Assembly (NCBI GenBank): GCA_030595125.1
Contig: JAUVDV010000001.1
Coordinates: 59,924-123,923, forward strand
DNA length: 64,000 bases
Origin: Deltaproteobacteria bacterium
GTDB lineage: Bacteria > Myxococcota_A > Polyangia > JAAYKL01
Direction of reading: 5' to 3'
Every line of letters begins with the position of its first letter. Within the stretch, counting starts at the first letter, position 1. This document shows positions 35,131 through 42,590 of this stretch, in pieces. The position numbers were made by a program, and so were the translations under genes. The notes beneath the pieces are model-generated. The model was given only the letters and a program-made list of their open reading frames with translations. It did not search any database and was not told the origin of the DNA.

Positions 35131-35910
35131 ATGGCCATTTCACTCACCATAGACGGCGAACAGGTAACGGCGAAAGAGGGACAGAGCCTTCTTGCCGTTG
35201 CCCGGGCAGCCGGGGCCATGATCCCGTCCCTGTGTGCCCATCCCCATCTCAAGCCTTACGGCGCCTGCCGCATGTGCCTGGTGGAGGTGACGAGGAACGG
35301 GCGGACTCGGATCACCACATCGTGTAATTACGAAGTGCTCGACGGGATAGAGGTGAGAACCGACACGGAGGAAGTCCGGCGACATCGGAAGATGGTGCTT
35401 CGCCTGTTGCTCGGCATTGCGCCACAGGCCTCCGCGATCGTGGGGATGGCGAAAGCCAACGGTGTCGATGAGTCGACATTCACACCTTGGGAGCCGCCGG
35501 CGGGACGGGAAAACTGCATACTGTGCGGATTGTGCGCCCGCGTCTGTGAGGAGGTGGTGGGAGCTTGCGCCCTGACCCTGAGTGGTCGGGGCGACAGGAG
35601 AGGGTTGGAGGTGCCGTACGCGCAGCGGGTGGCGGAGTCGTGCATCGGATGCGGAGCCTGCGCTGCGGTTTGCCCCACGGGCGCGGTGGAGGAGGAGAGC
35701 ATCAAGGTGGAGGTGCTGCGAAAACGTCCTGCCACGGAAAGAAAGTGCCGGTACAACATGATGGGCCTGATGCCCGGCGCCCTGTGTCCAAATAACTACG
35801 ACTGCGCCGCCTGTGAAGTTGATCAACGGTTTGTCGAGGCGTGTCGCCCACACCACCCGATATTCGCCGCGAAGGGCCTCATTTCTCCGAAGGGTTGGGA
35901 GAGTAAATGA
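35131..35910 (+). CDS. HoxU/NuoG-like 2Fe-2S and 4Fe-4S electron-transfer subunit
   Basis: The 259-residue protein has an N-terminal plant-type 2Fe-2S ferredoxin domain (MIPSLCAHPHLKPYGACRMC, then TSCNYEV), a segment with EVRRHRKMVLRLLLG typical of NuoG-N/HoxU, and two 4Fe-4S motifs (CILCGLCARVCEEVVG and CIGCGACAAVCPTGAVEEE). Such subunits link NAD(P)H dehydrogenase or hydrogenase modules. Here it lies between the flavoprotein and a small ferredoxin, so it probably carries electrons in the 2-oxoacid oxidoreductase complex. The next gene overlaps by 4 bases. Confidence 0.85.
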   Translation: MAISLTIDGEQVTAKEGQSLLAVARAAGAMIPSLCAHPHLKPYGACRMCLVEVTRNGRTRITTSCNYEVLDGIEVRTDTEEVRRHRKMVLRLLLGIAPQASAIVGMAKANGVDESTFTPWEPPAGRENCILCGLCARVCEEVVGACALTLSGRGDRRGLEVPYAQRVAESCIGCGACAAVCPTGAVEEESIKVEVLRKRPATERKCRYNMMGLMPGALCPNNYDCAACEVDQRFVEACRPHHPIFAAKGLISPKGWESK

Positions 35911-36230
35911 CTACGCGTTCTGACGTATGCACGGTGAAGGGGGAAAAACGCGTAAGCCCGGCGATGGCGAGCGGAGCGCAACGTGTAAAGAGCTTCGACG
36001 AGGTGGAGCCGACCCTGACCCTGGCCGAGGCATCCTACGAAGCGCTTCGATGCACCGTATCGAGCCCGTGCCTGTACTGTGACGTCTGTCAGCTCATGTG
36101 CCCTGATCTGGCCATCACCCGCGATCCCAAATCGGGAGAGATCATTATTGATCTGGATTTCTGCAAGGGCTGCGGATTGTGCGCCCACTACTGCCCGCGC
36201 GGGGCCATCGACATGGTCCTGGACGAATAA
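35907..36230 (+). CDS. Ferredoxin-like delta subunit (2 x 4Fe-4S)
   Basis: The 107-residue protein carries two 4Fe-4S motifs, CLYCDVCQLMCPDLAI and CKGCGLCAHYCPRGAIDM, in the usual KorD/PorD arrangement, with an N-terminal extension of about 50 residues. It is expected to accept electrons from the catalytic core. It is the last gene of the operon and converges on the hsp20 genes 10 bases later. No terminator hairpin was recognised in that gap. Confidence 0.85.
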   Translation: MTTRSDVCTVKGEKRVSPAMASGAQRVKSFDEVEPTLTLAEASYEALRCTVSSPCLYCDVCQLMCPDLAITRDPKSGEIIIDLDFCKGCGLCAHYCPRGAIDMVLDE

Positions 36231-36240
36231 CCTGCCAAAG

Positions 36241-36654
36241 TTACGCGGCCTTCACTAACACCTTCCTGGGTTTGAGGGCGTCCGCCTTTGGTAGCCGCAC
36301 GGTGAGAACGCCGTTCACGAGTTTCGCTTCGATCCCGCTCTGGTCGATCTTGTCGCTCAGGGTAAACCGCCGGGTGTACCCGCCGATGCCGTACTCCCGA
36401 TATCGGAGCTTCCAGTCGGAGTCCGGCTCGTCCACTTTGCCCGTGACGGTGAGGACCGAGTCCTCGAGATCCACGTTCAAATCTCCGGGCGCCACCCCGG
36501 GCATGTCCGCGACGATGACAAGATCCTCTTCGGTCTGGAAGATATCAACAGCCGGTGAATAGAAGACACCCGGACGGGTGGGCTCTCCCGCTTGGCTGGA
36601 GATGGGCTGTTTCTCTTTTGGAACCAATTCCGTTTTTTCTTTTCGCCTGGTCAT
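36241..36654 (-). CDS. Hsp20/alpha-crystallin small heat shock protein
   Basis: The 137-residue chaperone has the alpha-crystallin domain: YSPAVDIFQTEEDLVIVADM, PGVAPGDLNVDLEDSVLTVTG and the terminal GVLTVRLPKADALKPRKV. Small Hsps hold unfolded proteins until DnaK refolds them. AAGGAG precedes the ATG. The paralogue at 36676 lies 21 bases upstream, so the two form an operon. Confidence 0.9.
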   Translation of the reverse strand: MTRRKEKTELVPKEKQPISSQAGEPTRPGVFYSPAVDIFQTEEDLVIVADMPGVAPGDLNVDLEDSVLTVTGKVDEPDSDWKLRYREYGIGGYTRRFTLSDKIDQSGIEAKLVNGVLTVRLPKADALKPRKVLVKAA

Positions 36655-36675
36655 ATCGATTCTCCTTCCACGATG

Positions 36676-37113
36676 TCAGTTCTTGACGGTGATCTGCCTG
36701 GGCAAGGCATGTGCGGCCCTGGGCAAGACGATTTCCAGGACACCGTTCTCGAACCGGGCGTCAATCTTGTCCGGGTCGATGGGCTGTCCCAGATCGATGG
36801 TGCGGTTGAAGCTTCCGTGATCTCGCTCTGCACGATGATAGCTTCTGTCGGCGATATCGTTGTTGGGACTTCGTTCACCTTTCAGGGTCAGCTGCGTCGC
36901 CGTGGCGGTGATGTCCAGATCGTCCAGAGAGATCCCCGGGATCTCGGCTAGGACGATGTACGATTCGCCGTTGTCGTAGGTGTTGATCGGCGGAAAGACA
37001 CCGCAGGCGTTTTTTGAATAGTCCCGCTCGCCGAACAGGTCGCCCATGTGTTGTTGCCACCGGTTCATCTCCTGCCAGATGTCGTTGAAACGATGTGTTC
37101 TCAAAACTGTCAT
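36676..37113 (-). CDS. Hsp20/alpha-crystallin small heat shock protein
   Basis: The start is ATG 37113, with GGAGG 6 bases upstream; a longer frame to 37239 is a by-chance extension. The 145-residue protein begins TVLRTHRFNDIWQEMNRW and has FPPINTYDNGESYIVLAEIP, SLDDLDITATATQLTLKGE and GVLEIVLPRAAHALPRQITV. It is first gene of the hsp20 pair. The leader contains a stable-looking hairpin and an anti-Shine-Dalgarno candidate, compatible with an RNA thermometer. Confidence 0.9.
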   Translation of the reverse strand: MTVLRTHRFNDIWQEMNRWQQHMGDLFGERDYSKNACGVFPPINTYDNGESYIVLAEIPGISLDDLDITATATQLTLKGERSPNNDIADRSYHRAERDHGSFNRTIDLGQPIDPDKIDARFENGVLEIVLPRAAHALPRQITVKN

Positions 37114-37133
37114 TGCTCGCCTCCAAATCTTTG

Positions 37134-37152
37134 CCGGGGTTTTCGTCCCCGG
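37134..37152 (-). promoter_or_regulatory. Hairpin in the hsp20 leader
   Basis: CCGGGG, a 7-base loop and CCCCGG form a perfect 6-bp inverted repeat about 21 bases before the hsp20 start codon, in the transcribed leader. A further stretch CCCTCCC (37219-37225 on the plus strand as GGGAGGG) could pair with the ribosome binding site GGAGG. Leaders of small heat-shock genes often hold RNA thermometers, so this is a candidate. Confidence 0.4.
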
Positions 37153-37302
37153 GTTTTCTCTTCGCAATGCAATGTGGGCACCGTTTTTGTGCGGTAAAGC
37201 CCGGGTTGTGTTTTTTTTGGGAGGGAAAAAACCGATCATGGAAAGGACGTTTTATAGTGTCGTCGATCACAAGCGGGGTAAAATGGTGTTCAGGAGGACG
37301 CC

Positions 37303-37770
37303 GTGAAGAGAATCTCAATATTGACGATATGCATTGGCGTGTTGGCTGTGACATTCACCTGGAGTGGCTGTGACGACGAGGGCGGCACGGACGAGTTTTC
37401 GGAAGCACGCCAGAGGTGCGTGCAGAAGATCAATGATTTTCGCGCCACCGAGGGGATACCTGCCCTGGCCCGCTGGTACAGCGGAGAACCCTGCGCCGAC
37501 GACGAGGCAAAGCAGGACGCCCAGGCGGGGCAGTCTCACAGCGCTTTTGGACAGTGCGGCGAGGCGGCCCAGAACGAGTGCCCGAGCTGGCCCTCGGTGG
37601 ACGACATCATCGACGGATGCCTCCAGAGCATGTGGGACGAGGGACCGGGCGCTGACTACAGCGTTCACGGACACTATATCAACATGAGCAGCACCAGTTA
37701 CGAAAAGGTAGCCTGCGGGTTCTACAGGACGTCCGCCGGTGACATCTGGTCTGTGCAGAATTTCAAATAG
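37303..37770 (+). CDS. CAP-domain (SCP/PR-1-like) lipoprotein
   Basis: The 155-residue protein starts at GTG 37303 with AGGAGG 5 bases upstream. It has a lipobox (TWSGC) and then a CAP-type alpha-beta-alpha domain: RCVQKINDFRATEGIPALAR, DAQAGQSHSAFGQCG and GHYINMSSTSYEKVACGFYR. The last matches the conserved G-H-Y ... V-x-C-G block of the family. Bacterial CAP proteins are secreted and of mostly unknown function. It diverges from the hsp20 pair. Confidence 0.85.
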   Translation: MKRISILTICIGVLAVTFTWSGCDDEGGTDEFSEARQRCVQKINDFRATEGIPALARWYSGEPCADDEAKQDAQAGQSHSAFGQCGEAAQNECPSWPSVDDIIDGCLQSMWDEGPGADYSVHGHYINMSSTSYEKVACGFYRTSAGDIWSVQNFK

Positions 37771-37787
37771 TCCCCAAAAAGACAGGT

Positions 37788-38711
37788 GTGAGATTGCGAC
37801 ACGATAAACCGTCCCGCAGAAAGTTTTTCGGCGATTGCGCCGTCGCGGTGGCCGCCGTCGGGGTGGGCGCGGCAGTGGGTTGTGCGGGGGAGACCGACCG
37901 GGCAAAAGCGGAGGCTCCGGGGACCCATCACGAGCCGGGTGAATGGTGGACCGAGGGCCGTTACGTGGTTCACCGAACGGTCGATGCATCCAGGCTCAAT
38001 GATGGTCTGTTGAGAGCCAGAATCGACGGCTCCTGGCGTGACGTATCGGTGGTGAACCTTCCGGACAGGTTTGTGCGATGGAGTTTCGAGGAGAGGATAG
38101 CCCGCCTTGCAAAGCTGGCCGCCGTGGGGTTCGATACCAGAGATCTGGACGGGCCCCACAACGCGTGCGTGGCCACATACGGAGGCTGGAGTCGCGACTC
38201 GGCGTTCTCCCTCAACACAGCCTACAAGGGGATGGGGTTCACGCCTACCGAGGAGAGGCTTCCGGGCACTCTCGACGAACTTGGGGAAGAGTCGGAGCGG
38301 ATCCGCAGGGCGTCCAGGGGCGATTTCATGGCCGACATGCGTGAGAAGATCAAGTTTCTGGCCGGTCTCTACAACGACGCGAGCCGCTTCGATATGACCA
38401 GGCAGGTCTCCCTCGAGCTCTTTACGGAGCCGGGATATGCCACGCACACTTTTCTGAACATGATGGCCAACCCCATCGTCTCCGCGTCGTTCCTGGCCTA
38501 TCCGACCTTTGAGATACGGGCGGTTCCGCAGCTCCTGCACCCGGAAAACCCCGCGCTCACGCCTCACGAGCGGAACGTTGTTCGCTACACGAACGCGATT
38601 CACGATTTCGTTCACGGTGGTACGGGGGATCGGATGACCTGCATCTACCACATTTGCGAGGTGTTCGACGACACGCCTAACAAGGGTGGAGCGGGCACGC
38701 GGCTTGTCTGA
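37788..38711 (+). CDS. Hypothetical Tat-exported protein
   Basis: The 307-residue product starts at GTG 37788 and has a twin-arginine signal (SRRKFFGDCAVAVAAVG) with a nearby Cys (VGCAG) that could be a lipobox. The rest, with ARIDGSWRDVSVVNLP, FDTRDLDGPHNACVAT and ERNVVRYTNAIHDFVHGG, belongs to no family I can name with confidence. Tat export suggests it folds, possibly with a cofactor, before translocation. The last 56 coding bases plus 30 bases of flank are duplicated at 40354-40439 on the far side of the radical SAM gene. Confidence 0.6.
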   Translation: MRLRHDKPSRRKFFGDCAVAVAAVGVGAAVGCAGETDRAKAEAPGTHHEPGEWWTEGRYVVHRTVDASRLNDGLLRARIDGSWRDVSVVNLPDRFVRWSFEERIARLAKLAAVGFDTRDLDGPHNACVATYGGWSRDSAFSLNTAYKGMGFTPTEERLPGTLDELGEESERIRRASRGDFMADMREKIKFLAGLYNDASRFDMTRQVSLELFTEPGYATHTFLNMMANPIVSASFLAYPTFEIRAVPQLLHPENPALTPHERNVVRYTNAIHDFVHGGTGDRMTCIYHICEVFDDTPNKGGAGTRLV

Positions 38712-38741
38712 CGTCATGTGACAAGTGATGGGTATTGACCC
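38656..38741 (+). repeat. 86-bp direct repeat of host gene 3' end, proximal copy
   Basis: It runs from GCGAGGTGTTCG in the last codons of the 37788 gene to GGGTATTGACCC, 30 bases past the stop. The distal copy at 40354-40439 has 4 differences in 86. Both coding differences (GCG/GCT Ala and CTT/CTC Leu) are synonymous. The end of each copy has a GGGT-ATTG-ACCC-like hairpin, intact in this copy only. Confidence 0.9.
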
Positions 38742-40353
38742 CTTTCCTTTCCGGATAGAAGCGGGTTACTAATTCAGGGATCTCTGCGTCCATTCAGTTT
38801 CATCATTGCCAAATGAGCGGCCCTGAACCACCGGGGGGTTCTTAAGTGGGCTTCGCGGATGGAGGGTGTTGTCAGAAACGACTTATCGATGAAGTTTCGA
38901 GCTTCTTCCCGGGGAGAGATACCGCCGCATGTAAAAGGGCGATACAAATGAATGACGTCTTCGTTGCCGGGATAGTCTCCCATCATTATCTCAAATTCTT
39001 CGGCCCGTTGTGCAAGTTCGCAGTACTTGGGAAGGTTGAACAACGACAGGTTCATGAAATCCACATCGGAGGAGTTGCTTTCAATGAGATCGAGAGTCGC
39101 TTGCCGGTGCTCAGACGTTTCGCCCGGTAAGCCGAACAAAAGATACAGATAAGTACGGATACCCGCGGCTGCAGCTTGTCGAATTGTTTCTGCCGATTCT
39201 TTTGCGCGTAGCCCTTTATCGAAACGGTCGAGCAAATTGTCGCTTCCACCCTCTACACCCAATTGCAGCATCAACAATCCGGCCTCAGCGGCATCTTCGA
39301 GCAGCCCGTCTCGCGTGAGTTCTTCAGAGGGCCGAGCGAATCCGTAGAACTTTACTCCGTACTCACGGGCCGCAGGAAGAAATTGTCGTAGTCTTTTGGG
39401 GGGAATTGCCGAGTCCAGCAAATGAACGATGGGTCTGCGTTCAATAATGTCATTGGGTATGGAACTCAGGAATTGTGTGTACGATGATTCGGGCACTTTG
39501 ACGAAGGGCATCTCCCTGTCCGGGCAAAAAAGGCAGCGGCGCCAGTAACAACCAGTGGACAGGGTGAATGGAACAACGGGGTGGGCACTCAGGTAGGGCA
39601 GACTGCTTACAAGCGTAGGCCAGGAGATTCTATCCCAAAAACCCAGTTCGTTTTGATTGGGGATCAGTGATGCCCCGTTGGACAAATCGATTGTTCCAAG
39701 TACTTTATGAAGCGCATCGAGTCCATGCCCGGTCGTAGCGAGGCTGCGAGGGAGTGATCCTCCAATTATGGGTTCAATACCTCTCTGTTTGAGAAATGAA
39801 ACCAAGTCGATTGTTGAAGCCAGCTGTGACAGATATGCCAATGAGATAAGAACATGTTTGGGCTTTATCTCATTGAGCACTGGTTCCAGGCGTTCCTCCC
39901 ATAGTTGTGAAAATGGGTTGGCACCGTTGGAAAGCCGGTCGGCTAGTGCAGACGGATCGTGTACGTGTTCCGGCGAAGTAATGTCCATGAAAGTGAGTTT
40001 CCAGCCGGAATTGATGTTCGAATACTGTTTGAGTTGCTTGTGCAATGAGCCGGCTGCGGTTCTGTGCCGCATCGGGTCGTATCCGGTTTTCATGTTCAGC
40101 AGATACTGCACCGAGTTTTCAACAGCCGCAGTTTTTATTTCGGGATGATCGAGGGTTTGATGAAAGAACTCCAGCGAGAGATCAAAAAGGCCGGCGTCAT
40201 AGCCGTTTCCGGTCAAACCCGCTGCCAGTATGAAAGCTCCGGAAGGGGGTTCTGCCGGAGTGCACACAGGTCCGGAGAGTACAAGATACTCCATTTGGGG
40301 AAACTACATTGCCTGCACAAGGTGCTCAACAATAATTCTCATCCTTAGAAAAA
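38742..40353. mobile_element. Insert between duplicated host-gene tails (radical SAM gene)
   Basis: This 1612-base segment carries one complete gene (radical SAM, minus strand) and is bracketed by the 86-bp direct repeat. It reads as visibly AT-richer than its neighbours, with more TTG, AAT, GAA and TAT codons. No recombinase is encoded inside. The pre-insertion order would be the Tat protein gene followed by the gene at 40491. Confidence 0.6.
38774..40294 (-). CDS. B12-binding-type radical SAM protein
   Basis: The 506-residue protein starts MEYLVLSGPVCTPAEPPSGA and its first 220 residues look like a cobalamin-binding-like domain. The radical SAM cluster motif is STGCYWRRCLFCPDREMPFV, in the form C-x4-C-x2-C instead of C-x3-C-x2-C. 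PIVHLLDSAIPPKRLRQFLP, LMLQLGVEGGSDNLLDRFDKG and YLYLLFGLPGETSEHRQAT are typical radical SAM core strands. Substrate unknown; related proteins methylate RiPP precursors, lipids or hopanoids. No precursor peptide was recognised nearby. The start lacks a strong ribosome binding site. Confidence 0.8.
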   Translation of the reverse strand: MEYLVLSGPVCTPAEPPSGAFILAAGLTGNGYDAGLFDLSLEFFHQTLDHPEIKTAAVENSVQYLLNMKTGYDPMRHRTAAGSLHKQLKQYSNINSGWKLTFMDITSPEHVHDPSALADRLSNGANPFSQLWEERLEPVLNEIKPKHVLISLAYLSQLASTIDLVSFLKQRGIEPIIGGSLPRSLATTGHGLDALHKVLGTIDLSNGASLIPNQNELGFWDRISWPTLVSSLPYLSAHPVVPFTLSTGCYWRRCLFCPDREMPFVKVPESSYTQFLSSIPNDIIERRPIVHLLDSAIPPKRLRQFLPAAREYGVKFYGFARPSEELTRDGLLEDAAEAGLLMLQLGVEGGSDNLLDRFDKGLRAKESAETIRQAAAAGIRTYLYLLFGLPGETSEHRQATLDLIESNSSDVDFMNLSLFNLPKYCELAQRAEEFEIMMGDYPGNEDVIHLYRPFTCGGISPREEARNFIDKSFLTTPSIREAHLRTPRWFRAAHLAMMKLNGRRDP

Positions 40354-40439
40354 GCGAGGTGTTCGACGACACGCCTAACAAGGGTGGAGCTGGCACGCGG
40401 CTCGTCTGACGTTATGTGACAAGTGATGAGTATTGACCC
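40354..40439 (+). repeat. 86-bp direct repeat of host gene 3' end, distal copy
   Basis: A second copy of the last 18 codons plus stop of the 37788 gene and 30 bases of flank, with four substitutions. It has no start codon and no gene function of its own. It lies 51 bases before the TTG start of the next gene. Confidence 0.9.
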
Positions 40440-40490
40440 TGTGGTCCTGTAATGCGGCCTATGTGCTTTCCGCAGACTGAGGAGGGTTTT

Positions 40491-40919
40491 TTGGAAACTT
40501 CGTCTTTGCCAAAAGACAGAGCCTTTGCGCACAACGGCGTATTGCTCGCGATGTTTTCCGCCTCATCAGTCATGATCTGGGTGGCGGCTGTGATGAATTT
40601 CATCCAGCACAAACAGTTCCTCCCCTACTTCTTGATCGCGGTTGCATTGCTCCAGACCATTATAGTCTTCTTCTACGCGAGTGCCCCTGTCGTGCGCATC
40701 GAATCGGGCATTTTAAAGTATCGACCAGCTCTTCTGCGCTACGCCCAGATCGGTGATCTGAGCAAGATTACCAGCTTGGACGTGCGAAAGAATAAGGTGA
40801 TAGTCCAGTTTCAATCCGGTCAAACCATAAAGATCGACTTCTTCGGATTGAGCAAATTCGATCGACCGGCCTTGATAGAACTACTATACCAATGGAAATA
40901 TGGGACGTTGTTAACTTGA
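40491..40919 (+). CDS. Small membrane protein with PH-like domain
   Basis: The start is the TTG at 40491, with GGAGGG 4 bases upstream; ATG 40452 is an in-frame alternative. The 142-residue protein has two hydrophobic helices near residues 19-58, followed by a bacterial PH-like or DUF304-type domain (VVRIESGILKYRPALLRYAQ ... VIVQFQSGQTIKIDFFGL). Such proteins are presumed membrane anchors. It stands alone after the distal host-tail repeat. Confidence 0.6.
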   Translation: METSSLPKDRAFAHNGVLLAMFSASSVMIWVAAVMNFIQHKQFLPYFLIAVALLQTIIVFFYASAPVVRIESGILKYRPALLRYAQIGDLSKITSLDVRKNKVIVQFQSGQTIKIDFFGLSKFDRPALIELLYQWKYGTLLT

Positions 40920-41050
40920 TGAACTTGATCGTTGGAACGAAAAGCGCGTCGGCGGATGACATATCTTAATGCCTGTGCGTTTTCGCATGCGCACGAGCCA
41001 ACACACTCATAGTGATCGCAGCAGCACAGTAACAGAAAGCTTCGAAGGGC

Positions 41051-41380
41051 TCACCAGGTCTCGCTCTGGTCGTATCCGCATACGGCGTAGGTGTCGTCGT
41101 TGTCGTCTCTTTTTTCAACGCATGTTTTGTCGATGTCGGCGCAGTCGTAGTCCTCTTCCGGATAGGAACCGTTCCCGTTCACCGTATCGATGAAGTCCAG
41201 GAGATCGCAGAAGAAACCACAGCTGTCATCGTAGTCGTCTTCCCAGTAATCATCGTCATCGCTGACACATAGAATGATCACATCACCATCGCACCAGGTC
41301 TCACCGACGTCGCATCCGCTGTCGCATCCGCCGGCCGTGAACATCCCCAATACAAGGAGTTTGACGGCCAGGAATTTCAT
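41051..41380 (-). CDS. Small acidic Cys-rich lipoprotein
   Basis: The 109-residue protein has a lipobox (MFTAGGC), a Cys-rich body (CDVGETWC, VIILC, CGFFCDL, CADIDKTC) and a very acidic DDDDYWEDDYDD stretch. I do not recognise the family. The ATG (minus strand, 41380) overlaps the stop of alr by 4 bases, so it is translationally coupled to alanine racemase. It ends YAVCGYDQSETW. It is shorter than the open frame on that strand, which merely runs on into the racemase gene. Confidence 0.6.
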   Translation of the reverse strand: MKFLAVKLLVLGMFTAGGCDSGCDVGETWCDGDVIILCVSDDDDYWEDDYDDSCGFFCDLLDFIDTVNGNGSYPEEDYDCADIDKTCVEKRDDNDDTYAVCGYDQSETW

Positions 41381-42522
41381 GGGACGAGGATCCTCGGTGA
41401 ACCCGGCGCCGCCCGGGTGACGATTTCGTAGTTGATGGTGTCCGCGAGTCGGGCCAGATCTTCCGCGCTGACGGACTCGTCCCCCACAGATCCGAGGAGG
41501 ACGACCTCGTCGCCCGCGCGGGCCTGCGCGACATCGGTGACATCCACCATGGTGAGGTTCATGCAAATACGCCCCACCACGGGAGCACGAGTCCCGCGCA
41601 CCAGGGTGTGAGCGCCGCCGGACAGTTTTCGATCGTAGCCATCTGCGTACCCCACCGGGAGAACCGCTATGCGTGTGGGACGGGTCGCGCGGAATGTCCG
41701 CCCGTAGCCGACATACTCTCCCGTGGGAACGTCCTTGATCTGTGCGATGCGGGTCTTCCAGGTCATGACGGGTCGAAGATCCAGGTCGTTGCGCTCCAGT
41801 GCGGCCGCCGAGACCTGGGTCTCCCTGGAGGGCCACAACCCGAACAGGCCGATGCCAACCCGGACCATTTGAAAGTGCGTGTCCGAAAAAAGGATTGTCG
41901 CTGCGGTACAGGCAGTGTGTGGAATGGGTACGGTCACGTCCATCTGTTCGAGGAGCGCTGTGAACCGGTCGATCTGGCCGGCGGCGAAGATGTGATCGGT
42001 GGTGTCTTCGATATCCGCGAAGTGGGTGTACGCGCCCTCGATAGTCACGCCGCCGCCCGCGAGGAGCGAGACGGCTTGCGGCAGCTGGGCGCCTACCAGT
42101 CCCTGTCGATTTGTTCCGGTCTCCAGTTTCAGATGCACCGGGACCCGGGCGCATGAGGGATGGTCCAGAAGATCTTTCACCCCCCTTGTAGACATGATCG
42201 ACAACCTCAAACCCGCCTCGACGGCGCAGTCGATCTGATCTCGAGAGGTGGCTCCGAGGACCAGGATCGGAACGGTGATTCCCGCTTCGCGAAGGGCCAG
42301 TCCCTCGGCCGCCGTGAAGACCCCAAACCAATCGGCGCAGGATTCTTCGATGGTTTTGGCCACCGGAAGCATGCCGTGTCCGTAGGCGTTCGCCTTGACC
42401 ACCGCCATGAACGCGAGGTCACGCCCGATGAGTCGGCGAAACAGGGTCGCGTTGTGAAGGAGGGCCGAACTGGACAACTCGATCCAGTTGTTTGCCTGTT
42501 CAATGTCGCGATGGTCGGTCAT
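41377..42522 (-). CDS. alr: Alanine racemase
   Basis: The 381-residue enzyme has AFMAVVKANAYGHGMLPVAK with the PLP lysine, VPIPHTACTAATIL, VRVGIGLFGLWP and GRICMNLTMVDVT, the family landmarks. The catalytic Tyr is expected in VGYGRTFRATRPTRIA. It interconverts L- and D-alanine for peptidoglycan synthesis. Length is normal. A small acidic lipoprotein gene is translationally coupled downstream. Confidence 0.95.
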   Translation of the reverse strand: MTDHRDIEQANNWIELSSSALLHNATLFRRLIGRDLAFMAVVKANAYGHGMLPVAKTIEESCADWFGVFTAAEGLALREAGITVPILVLGATSRDQIDCAVEAGLRLSIMSTRGVKDLLDHPSCARVPVHLKLETGTNRQGLVGAQLPQAVSLLAGGGVTIEGAYTHFADIEDTTDHIFAAGQIDRFTALLEQMDVTVPIPHTACTAATILFSDTHFQMVRVGIGLFGLWPSRETQVSAAALERNDLDLRPVMTWKTRIAQIKDVPTGEYVGYGRTFRATRPTRIAVLPVGYADGYDRKLSGGAHTLVRGTRAPVVGRICMNLTMVDVTDVAQARAGDEVVLLGSVGDESVSAEDLARLADTINYEIVTRAAPGSPRILVP

Positions 42523-42590
42523 CTCAGTTTGATGCAGTACGTAGTTTGGAGTTTTCAGTCAATAAAGAGCAACGATCGATCGACCCGGGA

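Noticed and set aside
41381..42331. Long minus-strand open frame of 426 codons ending at 41051
   Set aside because: Only its last 109 codons are real (the small lipoprotein); the rest is an Arg/Gly-rich shadow of alr in another frame.
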